Assembly (NCBI RefSeq): GCF_940807255.1 | Contig: NZ_CALNWY010000003.1 | Span: forward strand, 1 to 64,000 | DNA: 64,000 nt | Direction of reading: 5' to 3' | DNA from: Mixta sp. Marseille-Q2659 | GTDB lineage: Bacteria > Pseudomonadota > Gammaproteobacteria > Enterobacterales > Enterobacteriaceae | Part shown: positions 42,657 to 50,872 of the stretch, in pieces | How the letters are laid out: each line of letters begins with the position of its first letter | How positions within the stretch are numbered: the stretch's first letter is position 1 | Notes under the pieces: model-generated | What the model saw: only the letters and a program-made list of their open reading frames with translations | The model's database searches: none | What the model was told of the DNA's origin: nothing | Program-made: the position numbers and the translations under genes

Positions 42657-42863
42657 ATGGCCGTCGTTAAAGCGAAAAATATGCAGGATACCGAAGCCCT
42701 GCTGCATTCTGGGATCAATAAGGTAGAACTGGATTGGGAAATTGGCAGCGATGATTTTTTCCGCCTCGCCAGCCACTGGTGCGATCGCGGCGCGAAAATC
42801 ACCCGCACTCAGCGTCATTTTGTGGTGTCGGTAAAGGGGTTTGCTATTCCGCCTAATGACTGA
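42657..42863 (+). CDS. Small protein of unknown function
   Basis: A 68-residue soluble protein: MAVVKAKNMQDTEALLHSG, then VELDWEIGSDDFFRLASHWCDRG and HFVVSVKGFAIPPND. I do not recognise the family. The mixed charged/hydrophobic pattern and good codon use suggest a real gene. Start at ATG 42657 with GGGAA seven bases upstream; ATG 42627 would add ten residues. Upstream, two CA-rich heptamers 11 bp apart (CTTCACA, CGTCACA, about 42593-42610) faintly resemble a PhoB direct repeat. Confidence 0.6.
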   Translation: MAVVKAKNMQDTEALLHSGINKVELDWEIGSDDFFRLASHWCDRGAKITRTQRHFVVSVKGFAIPPND

Positions 42864-42904
42864 CGGCCCAGCCGGGAGCGCTTCTTTTATGTAGCTGCAT
42901 CCCG

Positions 42905-43000
42905 GCAGTCAGTCAGCCAACCAGCCAAAAGGTTGATTAGCCAATCAGTCAACCAATCAGTCAGCGGCTCAATAAACGAATCGGTCAGCGAACCCATTTA
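42905..43000. repeat. Low-complexity AATCAGTCA repeats
   Basis: A stretch of degenerate short repeats; the clearest is CCAATCAGTCA twice at 42941-42951 and 42953-42963, with related AGTCAGCCAACCAGCC units before and after. It lies past the small gene and before the yojI stop. No coding or stem-loop role is apparent. Confidence 0.65.
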
Positions 43001-43039
43001 CCGAGCGTCCAGTTACCTTTTTATTCAGGCTCGTCCGCG

Positions 43040-44686
43040 TTAGCGGCCGGTATCGGTGCGCTGCACGGCATCCAGCGTCGCTTTATCCCTCTCGCTTCCG
43101 GTCAGCTCATACAGCACGCCTTCGCGCATCTCCAGCAATCGATCGGCATGAACAAAGTAGTGATCGTCATGGCTGATGGCAAACACGGTTTTTCCGCTTT
43201 GCTGGAGCCAGGGCAACAGTTCACGATAGAAAACGCGGCGGAAATGGGGATCCTGATCGGCGGCCCACTCATCCAGTAGCAGAATGTCACGCTGCTCTGC
43301 AGCCGCCAGCAACAGCGCCAGACGCTTGCTCTGCCCTTTCGACAGCTGCAAATTCAGCACTTTGTTTCCTTCCAGCTTCAGCTTGTCCTGCATTTTCAGC
43401 CGCGCCAGCCACTGCTGCACCAGCGCCGGGCTGGCAGGCTGCGCGCCTGGGCCGATAAGCCGATCGAACAGATGCACATCGGTAAAGACCGCTGAAAAAA
43501 GCTGACGATAGCGCTCAGCATCGGTCATTACTTCGCCGTCCAGCAAAATAGCGCCGGAAACCGGCTGATAAAGACCGGTCAGCAGCATCGCCAGCGTTGA
43601 TTTTCCGCTGCCGTTGCCGCCAATCAAAAATACCAGCTCACCGCGTTTCAGGGTCAGGTTAATCGGGCCGACGCTAAACCCATTTTCACCGTACTGGAAA
43701 ACCACCTCGCGCAGTTCCAGCGTTTGCCAGTCATGTGCCATCGGCAGCGGCGTGAACGGCTCGCGCCACTCCGCCAGCTGGAAGCTTCGCAGTTTATTAA
43801 AGGCGACCTGTGCGCTTAACAGCGTCGGCAGCGCGCCGACTGCCTGCAACATCGGCGTGCGTAAAAACAGCAGCATCAACGAATAGGTGGCAGCGACGGC
43901 AGTATTAGCCCAGCCCAGACCGTTCGCCATAAAAAAGACCATGCCGATCGCGCCAAGCATCATGATATTCGACCAGTTCACCGCGCTGAGATGATAGGTA
44001 TCGGCGCGCACAATATGGTGACGATAGGTACTGGCATCTTCCTGATAAACAGTGTCGTAAATTTGCTGGGCGCGCTCGCGGTTCAACGCCAGCTCTTTGC
44101 GCCCGTCAATCACCGTCTGATAATCGGCATACAGGCGATCTTCCGCCTCGCGCAGCTTCGCCATATGCTGATAAACGCGCGATACCAGCATCCAGCCGCC
44201 GATAATCGTCACCGCAACCCAGGCCGCTGTCACCGCCAACATAGCTGGCGACAGCCAGGCCAGATAGGCGGCTGAGCCGATAGTCAGGATAATGCCCTGA
44301 AACAGCTCCGGCAGGCGCACAAAGGCGATAGTGATATTGCGCACGTCGCTGGTGAGACTCGCCAGCAGCTGCGCGCTGCCGATCTGCTCAATACGCTGAA
44401 TATGGGTATCCAGGATGCGTTTAATAAACTGACCGCGCAGACGCCAGACGAAATGGTGTCCCAACAGGGTCAGCGCCAGCTGCGACGCCAGCGTAACCGC
44501 CATTAATAGCAGCAGCAGGCCGAGAAAGGTGGGTAATACCGCGGTCGAGGCGTTAATACTGACAATCAGTTCGCGGTTGATATAGGCGATAATGCCGATG
44601 CCGAGCGCTGCGCTCAGCAGATTAAGTACGATAACGGCAATAAAAGGCCAGCGGTACTGTTTATAAACAACGGACAGCAACTCCAT
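43040..44686 (-). CDS. yojI: ABC exporter YojI (microcin J25 efflux)
   Basis: A 548-residue half-transporter of the cyclic-peptide exporter type. Six helices occupy about 1-290 ([15 protein letters not shown]), and the ATPase domain has Walker A GGNGSGKS at 357-364, signature LSKGQSKR and Walker [14 protein letters not shown]. The E. coli protein pumps microcin J25 with TolC and is also linked to peptide export. Collinear throughout, in the ompC-side interval as in E. coli. Confidence 0.93.
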   Translation of the reverse strand: MELLSVVYKQYRWPFIAVIVLNLLSAALGIGIIAYINRELIVSINASTAVLPTFLGLLLLLMAVTLASQLALTLLGHHFVWRLRGQFIKRILDTHIQRIEQIGSAQLLASLTSDVRNITIAFVRLPELFQGIILTIGSAAYLAWLSPAMLAVTAAWVAVTIIGGWMLVSRVYQHMAKLREAEDRLYADYQTVIDGRKELALNRERAQQIYDTVYQEDASTYRHHIVRADTYHLSAVNWSNIMMLGAIGMVFFMANGLGWANTAVAATYSLMLLFLRTPMLQAVGALPTLLSAQVAFNKLRSFQLAEWREPFTPLPMAHDWQTLELREVVFQYGENGFSVGPINLTLKRGELVFLIGGNGSGKSTLAMLLTGLYQPVSGAILLDGEVMTDAERYRQLFSAVFTDVHLFDRLIGPGAQPASPALVQQWLARLKMQDKLKLEGNKVLNLQLSKGQSKRLALLLAAAEQRDILLLDEWAADQDPHFRRVFYRELLPWLQQSGKTVFAISHDDHYFVHADRLLEMREGVLYELTGSERDKATLDAVQRTDTGR

Positions 44687-44782
44687 AACTGCATCCTGAT
44701 AAGAACTAAAGCAGCCTGCAGTTTAATGAGAAGCTAATCGATAGCAATACTAATTCTCAACTGAAATGATTTGTTCTGATCA

Positions 44783-45424
44783 TTAACGCGCCCGACGGAA
44801 GGTCAGGTTGTAACGAAACGCGCCCGCCAGCGGATGAACGCCAGCTTTAACGGGTAAAATGCCGTGAAAACGCAGCCGCGACGGGCCGCCCCACACCACC
44901 ACATCGCCATGTTCCAGCAGCACGCGTTGCACCGTGTCGCCGCGCTCAAAGCCGCCAAACTGAAATACCGCCGGCAGGCCAAGGGAAACGGAGACAATCG
45001 GCTGGCGCAGATCTTTTTCATCCTTATCCTGATGCAGCGACAGTTTCGCGCCAGGCTCATAGCGATTAATCAGGCAGGCATCGGGCTGGAATGTATTAAA
45101 ACCCGCTTCCTGCGCGCACGCCTGCGCCAGCTGACGAAACGCCTGCGGCATCGGCGGCCAGCGGCGTCCGGTCGCATTATCTTCGCCGGTATACTGATAG
45201 CCGCGCGCATCGCTCGACCAGCCGAGATCGCCACAGTTGGTCATGGCGACCGACATACGATGACCGCCCGGCGTGATGCGATGTTGAAAGGGGTTTTGCT
45301 GAGCAATCAGCGCCACCTGCGCCAGCAACGCTTCGCCCTGCTCACGCGCGCGCCGCCGCAGGATCACCGCGCCTTCCGCCAGAGGCTCCGCCCAGGGCGC
45401 CTCTTCGCTAAACAGATCTAACAT
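44783..45424 (-). CDS. alkB: Alkylated-DNA dioxygenase AlkB
   Basis: AlkB (213 aa) oxidatively removes methyl groups from 1-methyladenine and 3-methylcytosine using Fe(II) and 2-oxoglutarate. The iron ligands are His131, Asp133 and His187; Arg204 and Arg210 bind 2-oxoglutarate, all at E. coli positions. Start ATG 45424 (MLDLF) as in E. coli. E. coli has ada directly upstream; here apbE precedes it (36 bp gap) and ada is absent, so the adaptive-response operon is not conserved. Confidence 0.95.
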   Translation of the reverse strand: MLDLFSEEAPWAEPLAEGAVILRRRAREQGEALLAQVALIAQQNPFQHRITPGGHRMSVAMTNCGDLGWSSDARGYQYTGEDNATGRRWPPMPQAFRQLAQACAQEAGFNTFQPDACLINRYEPGAKLSLHQDKDEKDLRQPIVSVSLGLPAVFQFGGFERGDTVQRVLLEHGDVVVWGGPSRLRFHGILPVKAGVHPLAGAFRYNLTFRRAR

Positions 45425-45460
45425 TATCGCACCGCCTTTCTTCAATCGCCCTGCCGCATG

Positions 45461-46510
45461 CTAACGGTCGTCGCCGGTCTCCTGCAACAAAAACGCGCGG
45501 AACTGCGGCGACATCCAGCTGCTGAACCCCTCTTTTTCTTTGGTAATCAGGTAGACCGCCAACTTTTCTCGCAGCGCGACTTCTTTGGCTTTTTCCGTAC
45601 CCAGCACCATCAGGCCGGTATCCCAGCCGTCAGCCTCCAGCGCGGTCGTGGCGATAACGGTGGCGGAAACCAGATGATGCTCCACAGGACGGCCGCTTTG
45701 CGGATCGATTACGTGCGAAATGCGCCTGCCGTCCAGCTCATAATAGTTGCGATAGCTGCCGGAAGTGCTGATGCCGTGTCCCTGCAGATCCACCAGCGCC
45801 TGCACCGCATTTTCCTGGTCGGTCGGCTTCTGGATGGCCACCCGCCAGGCTTTGCCGGCGGCGTTGCGTCCGCGCGTCAGCACCGCGCCGCCCACCGAAA
45901 CCAGGTAGTTATTGATGCCTTCCGCTTCCATTAATCGGGCCAGATGATCGGTGGCAAAGCCTTCGCCCATGGTAGAAAGATCGACATAGAGCGCTGGCAG
46001 ATCTTTCTGGAGCCAGGCACCGTCGGCGCGCTCAATGACCTGTAAATGTTGCAGACCGGTCAGCGCTTTCGCCGCCGTGATTTCGGCCTGCGACGGCGTA
46101 TGCAGCGGCTGCTTGTCCGGGCCGAATCCCCACAGATTTACCAGCGGCCCGACGGTAATATTCATCGCGCCGTCGGTTAATCTGCCGATGCGCAGTGCGC
46201 TAATAATGACGTCCGCCATATTATGGCTAATCGGCTGCGGCTGATTATCACGCCGCTGGTTGAAGCGCGACAGCACGGAGTCCTTTTTCCAGGTGGAGAG
46301 TTCATGATCATCCTGATCCAGCCGCTGCTGAATTTTCGCGCGCAGCGCATCGGCGCGCCCGGCGGGGACGCCCGCCAGACTTACGCGCCACTGGGTTCCC
46401 ATGGTTTTGCCCGTCAACACCAGGCCTTTATCGGACGTTGCATTCTGCTGGTCGCAGCCTGCTGCCAACAATCCCAGCAGCATTACCGCTGTCAGCGCTA
46501 TTTTTTTCAT
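45461..46510 (-). CDS. apbE: FAD:protein FMN transferase ApbE, lipoprotein
   Basis: A 349-residue periplasmic flavin transferase that attaches FMN to a threonine of target proteins such as NqrB/NqrC and RnfG, using FAD. Lipoprotein signal with lipobox LAAGC (Cys19). Motifs are GKTMGTQWRV, DGAMNITVGPLVNLWGFGP, DLSTMGEGFATDHLA and the Mg-binding HVIDPQSGRPVEHHLVSATV. Start at ATG 46510 preferred; ATG 46519 adds three residues. Followed by alkB in the same direction. Confidence 0.93.
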   Translation of the reverse strand: MKKIALTAVMLLGLLAAGCDQQNATSDKGLVLTGKTMGTQWRVSLAGVPAGRADALRAKIQQRLDQDDHELSTWKKDSVLSRFNQRRDNQPQPISHNMADVIISALRIGRLTDGAMNITVGPLVNLWGFGPDKQPLHTPSQAEITAAKALTGLQHLQVIERADGAWLQKDLPALYVDLSTMGEGFATDHLARLMEAEGINNYLVSVGGAVLTRGRNAAGKAWRVAIQKPTDQENAVQALVDLQGHGISTSGSYRNYYELDGRRISHVIDPQSGRPVEHHLVSATVIATTALEADGWDTGLMVLGTEKAKEVALREKLAVYLITKEKEGFSSWMSPQFRAFLLQETGDDR

Positions 46511-46691
46511 TGCTTTCATCTCTGTCGTTTTGTTAACCGTTGCTTGCTGTTTCAGGCACGCAGCGCCGCAGTTTGCCCTGGTTTGGCGCACGCCATGTTA
46601 ACAAATGTGCTTTAACGCTGGCTTAACCACCATATCAAAGCTGGCACGGAAGCTGCTTGATCTGGTGAACAGTTAACGATGGAGCAGAAAG

Positions 46692-46889
46692 ATGGATACG
46701 ATGATGAACTGGCGTCAACGGCTGCTGGCCTGTTGTGCTTTTACGTTAGGCGGCAGCGCGCTGGAAGGGATGTGGGGCGCAGCGCTGCATGAAAACGGCG
46801 CCGCGCCCTTTTCTTCTGCACCGTCCGCTAACGCAACCGGAGAAACGTGCTGCGGCGTGGATCGCCAGCCACAAAAAAGGCGACGCTAA
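46692..46889 (+). CDS. Hypothetical 65-residue protein
   Basis: ATG 46692 has a good ribosome site (GGAG, seven bases away). The product starts MDTMMNWRQRLLACCAFTLGG, somewhat like a signal or membrane segment, followed by a Ser/Ala/Gly-rich tail with a CC pair. Its last codons overlap the ompC terminator on the opposite strand, which argues against a conserved gene. No family recognised. Confidence 0.35.
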   Translation: MDTMMNWRQRLLACCAFTLGGSALEGMWGAALHENGAAPFSSAPSANATGETCCGVDRQPQKRRR

Positions 46890-46898
46890 GCGTCGCCT
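46873..46898 (-). terminator. ompC terminator
   Basis: A 9-bp stem AGGCGACGC/GCGTCGCCT with a three-base loop and six T on the minus strand, 21 bp past the ompC stop. Confidence 0.9.
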
Positions 46899-46918
46899 CT
46901 GGCTGAATCTGCGTTACA

Positions 46919-48022
46919 TCAGAACTGGTAAACCAGGCCCAGTGCCACAACGTCGTCGGTGTTGATACCGGCAGCGTCGGTGAACGCGTTGTCGTCCAGC
47001 AGGTTGATCTGGTAATCAACATAGGTAGACATGTTTTTGTTGAAGTAGTACGTCGCGCCTACGTCGATATATTTTTTCAGGTTCTGTTTGCCGTAACCTT
47101 CAATATCTTTACCGCGTGAGGTCACGTAAGCCAGGGACGGACGCAGACCGAAGTCGAACTGATACTGCGCAACCAGTTCCCAGTTGTCCGCTTTATCAGC
47201 GAAACCGTAAGCGTCATCGTCCGAGCTGCCGAAGCGGGTCGCGTTATAAGAACGGGTGTACATCGCCGCCAGGTAGATGTTGTTCGCGTCATATTTCAGG
47301 CCGCCGGTGTAAGCTTCCGCTTTATCGCCATTGCCCAGCAGCGCGCCGCTGTTCTGGTAGTTGGTACGGTCAGACTGGAACATCGCCGCACCCAGGCCCA
47401 GGCCATTGCCCAGATCGTAAGTGGTACTCAGACCCCAGCCGTCGCCGTTCTGCGCGGTAGCGGAACGGGAGCCGTCCAGTTCCGGGTTGCTGTCATTTTT
47501 GCCCTGGTACTGTACGGCGAAGTTCCAGCCGTCAACCAGGCCGAAGAAGTTGTTGTTACGGTAGGTCGCTACGCCGTTAGCGCGCTGGAACATGAAGTTG
47601 TCCGCGCCGTAGGTGTCGCCGCCGAATTCCGGCAGTACGTCGGTCCATGCGCCGATATCGTATGCCACGCCGTAGTTACGACCGTAATCGAAAGAACCTG
47701 CGTCGCCGAATTTCACACCGGCAAAGCCGACGCGGGTAAAGTTGTCTTCGGTGCCTTCCGCTTCAGAGTGATTCAGAGCAACCTGATATTCCCACTGGCC
47801 GTAGCCGGTCAGTTGTTCAGAGATCTGGGTTTCGCCTTTAAAGCCGAAGCGCATGTAAGACTGGTCGCCGTCGCTGCCGTCGTTGTCAGAGAAATAGTGC
47901 AGACCGTCGACTTTGCCGAACAGGTCCAGCTTGTTGCCGTCTTTATTATAAATCTCAGCTGCGCCCGCGGAGCCTGCTACTAACAGCGCCGGGACCATCA
48001 GGGAGAGAATATGACGTTTCAT
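46919..48022 (-). CDS. ompC: Outer membrane porin OmpC
   Basis: A 367-residue general porin, a 16-stranded trimeric barrel for small hydrophilic solutes. Signal peptide [21 protein letters not shown], then [19 protein letters not shown]. The constriction-loop L3 region follows the usual pattern ([25 protein letters not shown] in segments), and the C-terminus is YQF, the Bam recognition end. Divergent from micF, identifying it as the ompC locus. OmpR control is expected; sites are not individually resolved. Confidence 0.93.
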   Translation of the reverse strand: MKRHILSLMVPALLVAGSAGAAEIYNKDGNKLDLFGKVDGLHYFSDNDGSDGDQSYMRFGFKGETQISEQLTGYGQWEYQVALNHSEAEGTEDNFTRVGFAGVKFGDAGSFDYGRNYGVAYDIGAWTDVLPEFGGDTYGADNFMFQRANGVATYRNNNFFGLVDGWNFAVQYQGKNDSNPELDGSRSATAQNGDGWGLSTTYDLGNGLGLGAAMFQSDRTNYQNSGALLGNGDKAEAYTGGLKYDANNIYLAAMYTRSYNATRFGSSDDDAYGFADKADNWELVAQYQFDFGLRPSLAYVTSRGKDIEGYGKQNLKKYIDVGATYYFNKNMSTYVDYQINLLDDNAFTDAAGINTDDVVALGLVYQF

Positions 48023-48345
48023 TTTTATTACCCTCTGGTTATGTGCCTTATAATTGCCACTGCTTGCCGAACGTTTATTTTTCAGTCGGCAACTCATTGT
48101 TCAGTTGCGAGAAGTAATAATCCATAAAGAAAATGCTACTAAATTTCCGAAAGTGTTTCGTTATATTTTATTGTGCCGGCAAAATGTAAATAAAGCGGAA
48201 CTTTTATACCGCACGCAGCGTTAAGAAATTTCGCATTAAATGGTAAGAAATAAATTAATCTGTATTTATGAGCGAGTTAAAAGAAACCCTGAGTTAAGCA
48301 CTGAATGATAAAAATTTTCTTACCTCTGGTTATAAAATAGATCCC
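48023..48345. promoter_or_regulatory. ompC-micF divergent control region
   Basis: This 323-bp AT-rich gap lies between the two divergent genes and must hold both promoters and, by analogy with E. coli, several OmpR sites. A TATAAAAT sequence at 48331-48338 is well placed as the micF -10 element. Confidence 0.55.
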
Positions 48346-48440
48346 GCTATCATCATTTTATTTCATTATTACCTTCATTCACCCCGAATGAGCTGTTTTA
48401 CCCTTATTTTCCGCCGGACATAGATTGTCCGGCTTTTTTT
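48346..48440 (+). ncRNA. micF: MicF small regulatory RNA
   Basis: The 5' end GCTATCATCATTTTATTTC corresponds to the E. coli MicF seed region, which pairs with the ompF ribosome-binding site. ATTACCTTCATTCA and the 3' hairpin GCCGGACA/TGTCCGGC with seven T follow. It is divergent from ompC as in E. coli. It would repress the F-type porin with Hfq. About 95 nt. Confidence 0.9.
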
Positions 48441-48773
48441 ATGCCTGCAATTTATTTTTGCCCAGAAAAACACTCATCCGGCCATTATTTCTGCGGTTAA
48501 TAAATACCGTCATCATTTTGGGCAAGCCGCTTATTTAACGGGCTTTATAGATGTGCCGTTCGACATCGCAACACGCTGTGATGACAGAGAGAAACATTCC
48601 TGCAGCTCAGCTACGCTATACTAAGCGCTCTTGTTGGCTGGGATCGACTCGCGCAGGCGGCAATAGTTTTCGGTCGCGTGATAAAGCGCGCTATATTACC
48701 GGCGCCGCGCTGTCCGTTGCCGGTGGGGCTTGCGTTGAATGGCTAATGCAGCGGCAATCTCAAGGATCTTCTC
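48441..48773. other. Gap between micF and the DMT carrier
   Basis: A 333-bp region. In E. coli rcsD follows micF; here it does not. A 77-codon open frame (48551-48784) has no ribosome site and unusual composition, so I see no gene. The promoter of the carrier presumably lies here. Confidence 0.5.
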
Positions 48774-49607
48774 GTGCTGGTTAAAATTATTTTGGCGATG
48801 GTGGCCTTTGCCACCAATTCCCTGCTCTGTCGCATAGCGCTGGCGGGAATTCATATCGATCCCATCACTTTTAGCAGCGTCAAGCTGCTGAGCGGCGCGG
48901 TGGCACTGTTACTGCTGCTTCAGATCGGGCGCGTAAAAAAAGCGCCGCAGTTTAACTGGCTGAACGCCGCCCTGCTGACCCTCTATGTCTTTACCTTTTC
49001 TGTCGCTTACGTGGCGCTCAGTACGGCGGTAGGCGCGCTGCTGCTGTTCGGCACCGTGCAGCTGGTGATGACGGCATGGGGAATTTTTCGCGGTGAAAGG
49101 CTCAGCCTGTTGAAAATAGTCGGCATGGGCGGCGCGCTGGCCGGATTTGCGCTGCTGTTGCTGCCCGTTGCCGATCGTCCGCCACTCTTTACAGCGCTAA
49201 TGATGATCGTTTCCGGCGTCGCCTGGGCAATCTACAGCATCCGGGGCAAACAGGTTACCGACGCTGCCGCCGCGACTGCCGGCAACTTTATGCTTTCCGT
49301 TCCGATAGTGATGATAGTGCTGGCGCTCAGCCACAACGTGCTGTTTACGGATATGACTGGCGTATTGCTGGGCGTAGTTTCCGGCGCGGTGACCTCCGGC
49401 GCGGCTTATCTGCTCTGGTATTCCCTGTTGCCGTTACTTTCCCCCGCCACCGCCAGCACCTTACAGCTTAGCGTGCCCTGTCTGGCGACGCTGGGCGGCA
49501 CGGTGCTTCTGGCGGAACCGCTGGATCTACGCATCGTCAGCGCCACGCTCATTATTCTGACGGGCATCGGCCTGGTGATTTGGACGGACAGAACGCCCGG
49601 CAGGTAA
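48774..49607 (+). CDS. EamA/DMT-family transporter
   Basis: A 277-residue protein with about ten helices forming two EamA repeats (MLVKIILAMVAFATNSLLCRIAL; LLGVVSGAVTSGAAYLLWYSLLPLLSP). Drug/metabolite superfamily; substrate unknown, commonly amino acid or metabolite export. Start is GTG 48774 with AAGGA seven bases upstream. Convergent with the T1SS operon; not at this place in E. coli. Confidence 0.85.
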   Translation: MLVKIILAMVAFATNSLLCRIALAGIHIDPITFSSVKLLSGAVALLLLLQIGRVKKAPQFNWLNAALLTLYVFTFSVAYVALSTAVGALLLFGTVQLVMTAWGIFRGERLSLLKIVGMGGALAGFALLLLPVADRPPLFTALMMIVSGVAWAIYSIRGKQVTDAAAATAGNFMLSVPIVMIVLALSHNVLFTDMTGVLLGVVSGAVTSGAAYLLWYSLLPLLSPATASTLQLSVPCLATLGGTVLLAEPLDLRIVSATLIILTGIGLVIWTDRTPGR

Positions 49608-49702
49608 CAGCGCAAACGCCCTTTCAGGCATAAAGTGAACGCCGCTCAAAATATTGCATCATTAATTCCGCTGAATCTTATTGGTATTCAATGCGCGCCG
49701 GA

Positions 49703-50872
49703 TCAGCGCTCGCGCATCGCCTCATTCACCTTATTCAGCGGTTTAATCAGGTAATCCATCACCGATTTCTGGCCGGTTTTAATTTCCACATTCGCCACCA
49801 TGCCCGGCACGATCGGGAATTTGCGTCCGGCGCGGTTAACCAGCTCCGCCTTCTGCGTGCGCACGTAAACGCGATAGTAATACTGATCGCGCTTCACCTC
49901 ATCCTGAATGGTATCGGGCGATACCGTTTCCACTTCGCCCGGCAGATCGCCATAGATTGAGGAGTCGTAGGCGGTGACCTTCACCACCGCCGGCAGGCCG
50001 GGCCGAATATAGGCGATGTCGCGCGGATTAATGCGCGTTTCAATCAGCAACTGATCTTCCAGCGGCACGATTTCCATCAGCTTGCCGCCCGGCTGTAACA
50101 CGCCGCCCACCGTCGTCACCTGGATATCTTTAACGATGCCGCGCACCGGTGAATAGAGCGTAGCGCGGGTCAGCTGATCCTCTTTTCCGGTCAGCACCTG
50201 AAGTTGCGCATCCAGTTCGGCGTTATTTTTGACCTGCTCCTCGCGGGCGCGCACCGCATATTCATTGCGCGCTTCGTCGATTTTGCCGCGCAGCTCGCTG
50301 ACCTGACGACGCAGGCGGATCACTTCCACCTCGCCCGCCGCGCCCTTCGCCACCAGCGGCGCGGTCATGCGCAGTTCATCCTGCACCAGCTTTAGCGACT
50401 GCTGTAAATTGCTGACGGTTTCCAGCAAATTGCGCCGCCGCGACTGATAGAGCTGCGTTTCACGTGCCACCAGCTCCGGCTCTTTCAGGGTTTCCGCGCT
50501 GAATTCAAGCGGCGCGCCGGTCAGCTCGGCGCGCAGCCGCTCCGCCGAGGCGCGCAACGTACGCGCTTTTGCCTGCGCTTCGCCATAGGTGGACTGAAAG
50601 CGCGTCGGATCGAGGCGCGCCAGAATTTGCCCTTTGCTGACAATATCCCCTTCATGCACGTTGAGCTGATTAACGATGCCGCCGTCAAGGCTCTCAATCA
50701 CCTGGGCGCGGCTGGAAGGCGTGACCTTACCGGTGCCGACCGTGACCTCATCGAGAATAGCGAAGTGCGCCCAGACCAGGAAAATCACCAGCGCCGCGCT
50801 GCACAGCCAGATAATAAACGAGGTGCGACGTTCATGGGTTTTCAGCTGACGATCTACCGTTACCTGCGTCAT
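49703..50872 (-). CDS. T1SS periplasmic adaptor, HlyD family
   Basis: A 389-residue membrane-fusion protein with a single N-terminal helix (about 19-38), a lipoyl/barrel-sandwich hybrid (IESLDGGIVNQLNVHEGD), a long coiled coil (about 95-230), the second lipoyl half (LYSPVRGIVKDIQV) and a beta-barrel. The C-terminal GMVANVEIKTGQKSVMDYLIKP is typical for HlyD/LapC adaptors. It links the ABC exporter to the TolC-like pore and starts within the exporter's stop (4-bp overlap). Last gene of the operon. Confidence 0.93.
   Translation of the reverse strand: MTQVTVDRQLKTHERRTSFIIWLCSAALVIFLVWAHFAILDEVTVGTGKVTPSSRAQVIESLDGGIVNQLNVHEGDIVSKGQILARLDPTRFQSTYGEAQAKARTLRASAERLRAELTGAPLEFSAETLKEPELVARETQLYQSRRRNLLETVSNLQQSLKLVQDELRMTAPLVAKGAAGEVEVIRLRRQVSELRGKIDEARNEYAVRAREEQVKNNAELDAQLQVLTGKEDQLTRATLYSPVRGIVKDIQVTTVGGVLQPGGKLMEIVPLEDQLLIETRINPRDIAYIRPGLPAVVKVTAYDSSIYGDLPGEVETVSPDTIQDEVKRDQYYYRVYVRTQKAELVNRAGRKFPIVPGMVANVEIKTGQKSVMDYLIKPLNKVNEAMRER

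Noticed and set aside
48551..48784. 77-codon frame between micF and the DMT carrier
   Set aside because: No Shine-Dalgarno, Arg/Ser-rich random-looking product, overlaps the carrier start.
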